Shown in pieces: positions 62,747 through 64,000 of a stretch of 64,000 bases of DNA. The position numbers and the translations under genes were made by a program. Below the pieces are notes generated by a model. The model ran no database searches. It had not been told where the DNA came from and was given only the letters and a program-made list of their open reading frames with translations. Numbering within the stretch: the first letter of the stretch is position 1; the number at the start of each line of letters is the position of its first letter. The stretch is from positions 62,001 through 126,000 of the forward strand of contig DASYKU010000124.1 in assembly GCA_035995165.1 (NCBI GenBank), written 5' to 3'. This DNA is from Mycobacteriales bacterium. GTDB taxonomy: Bacteria; Actinomycetota; Actinomycetes; Mycobacteriales; CADCTP01.

Positions 62747-62780
62747 CGGTGGTCCTCTCGGTCGACGGGATCGGGTCGGC

Positions 62781-63197
62781 TCAGCTCGCGGACGCGTCGT
62801 CGACGGCCCGGCGGCGCATCCGGCAGGCGGCCAGGAAGGCCAACTCGGCCGGGCCGGCGTCGGCCGGACCGCAGGCCGCCAGCGACCGCAGCGTGCGGTC
62901 CCAGCCGGCCCGGGGCGAGGCGTCGGCCACCGGGTCGCGGGGCAGGGTGTCCCGGACGGCCTGCCACCGCCGGGCGCCGGCGGCCAGCAGGACGGCGAAC
63001 TCGACCGGTCCGGCCCCGTGCCGGGCCCGGTCCACGGCGAGGGCGACCAGGGCGGGATCGTCACCGCCGGTCAGGACGGTCAGGCCGAGGCCCGCCAGCA
63101 ACCGGCCGGGGTCGAGGCCGAGCAGGATCACCCCGGTCTCCGTGGCCGCCGGGTCGTCGACACCGGGGAGCAGGAACTCGGGCGCCGGTCTAGACAT
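62781..63197 (-). CDS. Small protein of unknown function between CMD and FAD oxidoreductase genes
   Basis: A 138-residue protein with no recognised family; it is Ala/Arg-rich, helical, and has two cysteines (AACGPADAG, AACRMRRR). Its ATG overlaps the end of the FAD oxidoreductase gene by 8 nt, so it belongs to that operon and may be an accessory subunit. Confidence 0.65.
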   Translation of the reverse strand: MSRPAPEFLLPGVDDPAATETGVILLGLDPGRLLAGLGLTVLTGGDDPALVALAVDRARHGAGPVEFAVLLAAGARRWQAVRDTLPRDPVADASPRAGWDRTLRSLAACGPADAGPAELAFLAACRMRRRAVDDASAS

Positions 63198-64000
63198 GGC
63201 CGACGCCCACCGGGGTCCGCACCCGGGCGGCGATCGCCCCCGCGACCCGGGCGGTGGCGACGCGGTGCCCGTCGATGTTCCGCGCGGCCGGGCCCAGCAC
63301 CATGGCGGCCGCGGCCCCCACGGCGAACACCGCCGGCGCCCGGCGGTAGCTCAGCGTCGGCTCGTCCAGGTCGGGCCAGCCGTCCCGGGCACCGACCGCG
63401 CCGTCCGGGAGCAGGCCCGTCCCGATCGAGGGCACCGTGCCCAGGGCCAGCACCACGGAGTCGGCCGCGACCCGGTCACCACCGGCCAGCAGGACCGCCG
63501 GACCGTCCGCCAGGCCGTCGACCGTACGGCCGCGATGGACCCGCAGCTGGCCGGACGCCTCGGCCGCGGTCAGCAGAGGCCGGAACTCGAACATGATCGA
63601 CGCGCGTCGATGCCGCCGCATCAGGGCGCCCCGGTCCGCCCAGGACACCTCCGCCCCGAAGCGGGCCCGGCCCTCGGCCCGGAAGAACGCCGCGTTGACG
63701 TCCGAGCACTGGTAGCGCTCCGCGTCCTCGCGCAGCACCCAGTGCGCCTCCCGGCCCGCGTCCAGCGCGGCGGCCAGCAGGTGGGCCGCGGTGAGCCCGG
63801 CACCGACGACCGCGACCGACCCGGTGGCCGGCGCCGGCTCGTCCCAGCGGTACACCCCGGGCAGCGTCCGGGCGCCCCAGCCGGCCGGGGCCGGGCGGGT
63901 CCGTTCGCCCAGGGCCAGCACGACGCACCGGGCCTCGACCGGCCCGGCCGCGGTCCGGACCACGACCGAGCCGTCCGCGGGCTCGACCGCCAGCGCGGTC
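63190..64000 (-). CDS. FAD/NAD(P)-dependent oxidoreductase, N-terminus outside the window
   Basis: At least 269 residues of a flavoprotein; the frame stays open to the right edge, so the first FAD site lies beyond. Visible parts: CVVLALGERTRP, a second Rossmann loop VAVVGAGLTAAHLLAAALDAG (NADPH site), and APAVFAVGAAAAMVLGPAARNIDGHRVATARVAGAIA at the C-terminus. It resembles flavin monooxygenases and ornithine/lysine hydroxylase-like enzymes (CzcO type). With the small protein and the AhpD-like gene downstream it forms a probable oxidative operon of unknown product. Confidence 0.78.
   Translation of the reverse strand, partial: TALAVEPADGSVVVRTAAGPVEARCVVLALGERTRPAPAGWGARTLPGVYRWDEPAPATGSVAVVGAGLTAAHLLAAALDAGREAHWVLREDAERYQCSDVNAAFFRAEGRARFGAEVSWADRGALMRRHRRASIMFEFRPLLTAAEASGQLRVHRGRTVDGLADGPAVLLAGGDRVAADSVVLALGTVPSIGTGLLPDGAVGARDGWPDLDEPTLSYRRAPAVFAVGAAAAMVLGPAARNIDGHRVATARVAGAIAARVRTPVGVGHV

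Overview
This is a high-GC, Gram-positive actinobacterial chromosome segment. The evidence is the very GC-rich codon use, the frequent GTG starts, and the conserved order mfd - SurA-like lipoprotein - mazG - eno - divIC - DUF501 - ppx. The genus cannot be decided from the sequence alone.

Region 1 (about 1-28,900) reads as a locus for a sulfated surface polysaccharide. It begins with the last codons of a CysN-type sulfate adenylyltransferase. It holds four PAPS-dependent sulfotransferase domains (138-947, 3982-5442, 7338-8288, 13505-14392), one of them fused to an Alg13/PssE-type glycosyltransferase whose Alg14/PssD partner lies directly upstream. Other parts are a GT2 and a GT14 glycosyltransferase, a Wzx-type flippase, an O-antigen ligase/polymerase-like protein, a DUF3048 lipoprotein, a Wzz-BY-kinase-like protein with a broken Walker A motif and a YGAED tyrosine tail, two GH26-like glycosidases and three paralogous secreted beta-propeller proteins. 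An APS kinase with a degenerate ATP-sulfurylase-like N-terminus and a TauE/SafE-type anion transporter close the region. The inferred flow is sulfate uptake, APS, PAPS, sulfation of a lipid-linked or growing glycan, then export, polymerisation and ligation. Sulfation is inferred from the gene families; no priming glycosyltransferase is visible in the window.

Region 2 (28,900-33,050) is mixed: a membrane protein, a cysteine-free Rrf2 regulator, a GmhA-type isomerase, a decayed subtilase with a P-domain, and a methyltransferase.

Region 3 (33,100-44,440) is core genome: mfd, a PpiC/SurA-like lipoprotein, mazG, eno, divIC, DUF501, ppx/gppA and an M24-fold protein without metal ligands. DnaA-box-like sites lie upstream of eno.

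Region 4 (44,500-58,640) carries small metabolic genes, a secreted lipase, a LuxR-type regulator, a family-5 uracil-DNA glycosylase, a DUF4129/MoxR/DUF58 membrane operon, a type II NADH dehydrogenase, a decayed AlbA_2-type regulator, a secreted NodB-like protein and proA.

Region 5 (58,659-60,325) is an old integration scar. A class-I-shaped tRNA with anticodon UAA is overlapped on the opposite strand by the 3' end of a truncated large serine recombinase, followed by scraps of a secreted protein and an ISL3-like transposase.

Region 6 (60,326-64,000) has a secreted RCC1-type propeller protein and a minus-strand operon of an FAD oxidoreductase (running off the edge), a small unknown protein and an AhpD-like protein.
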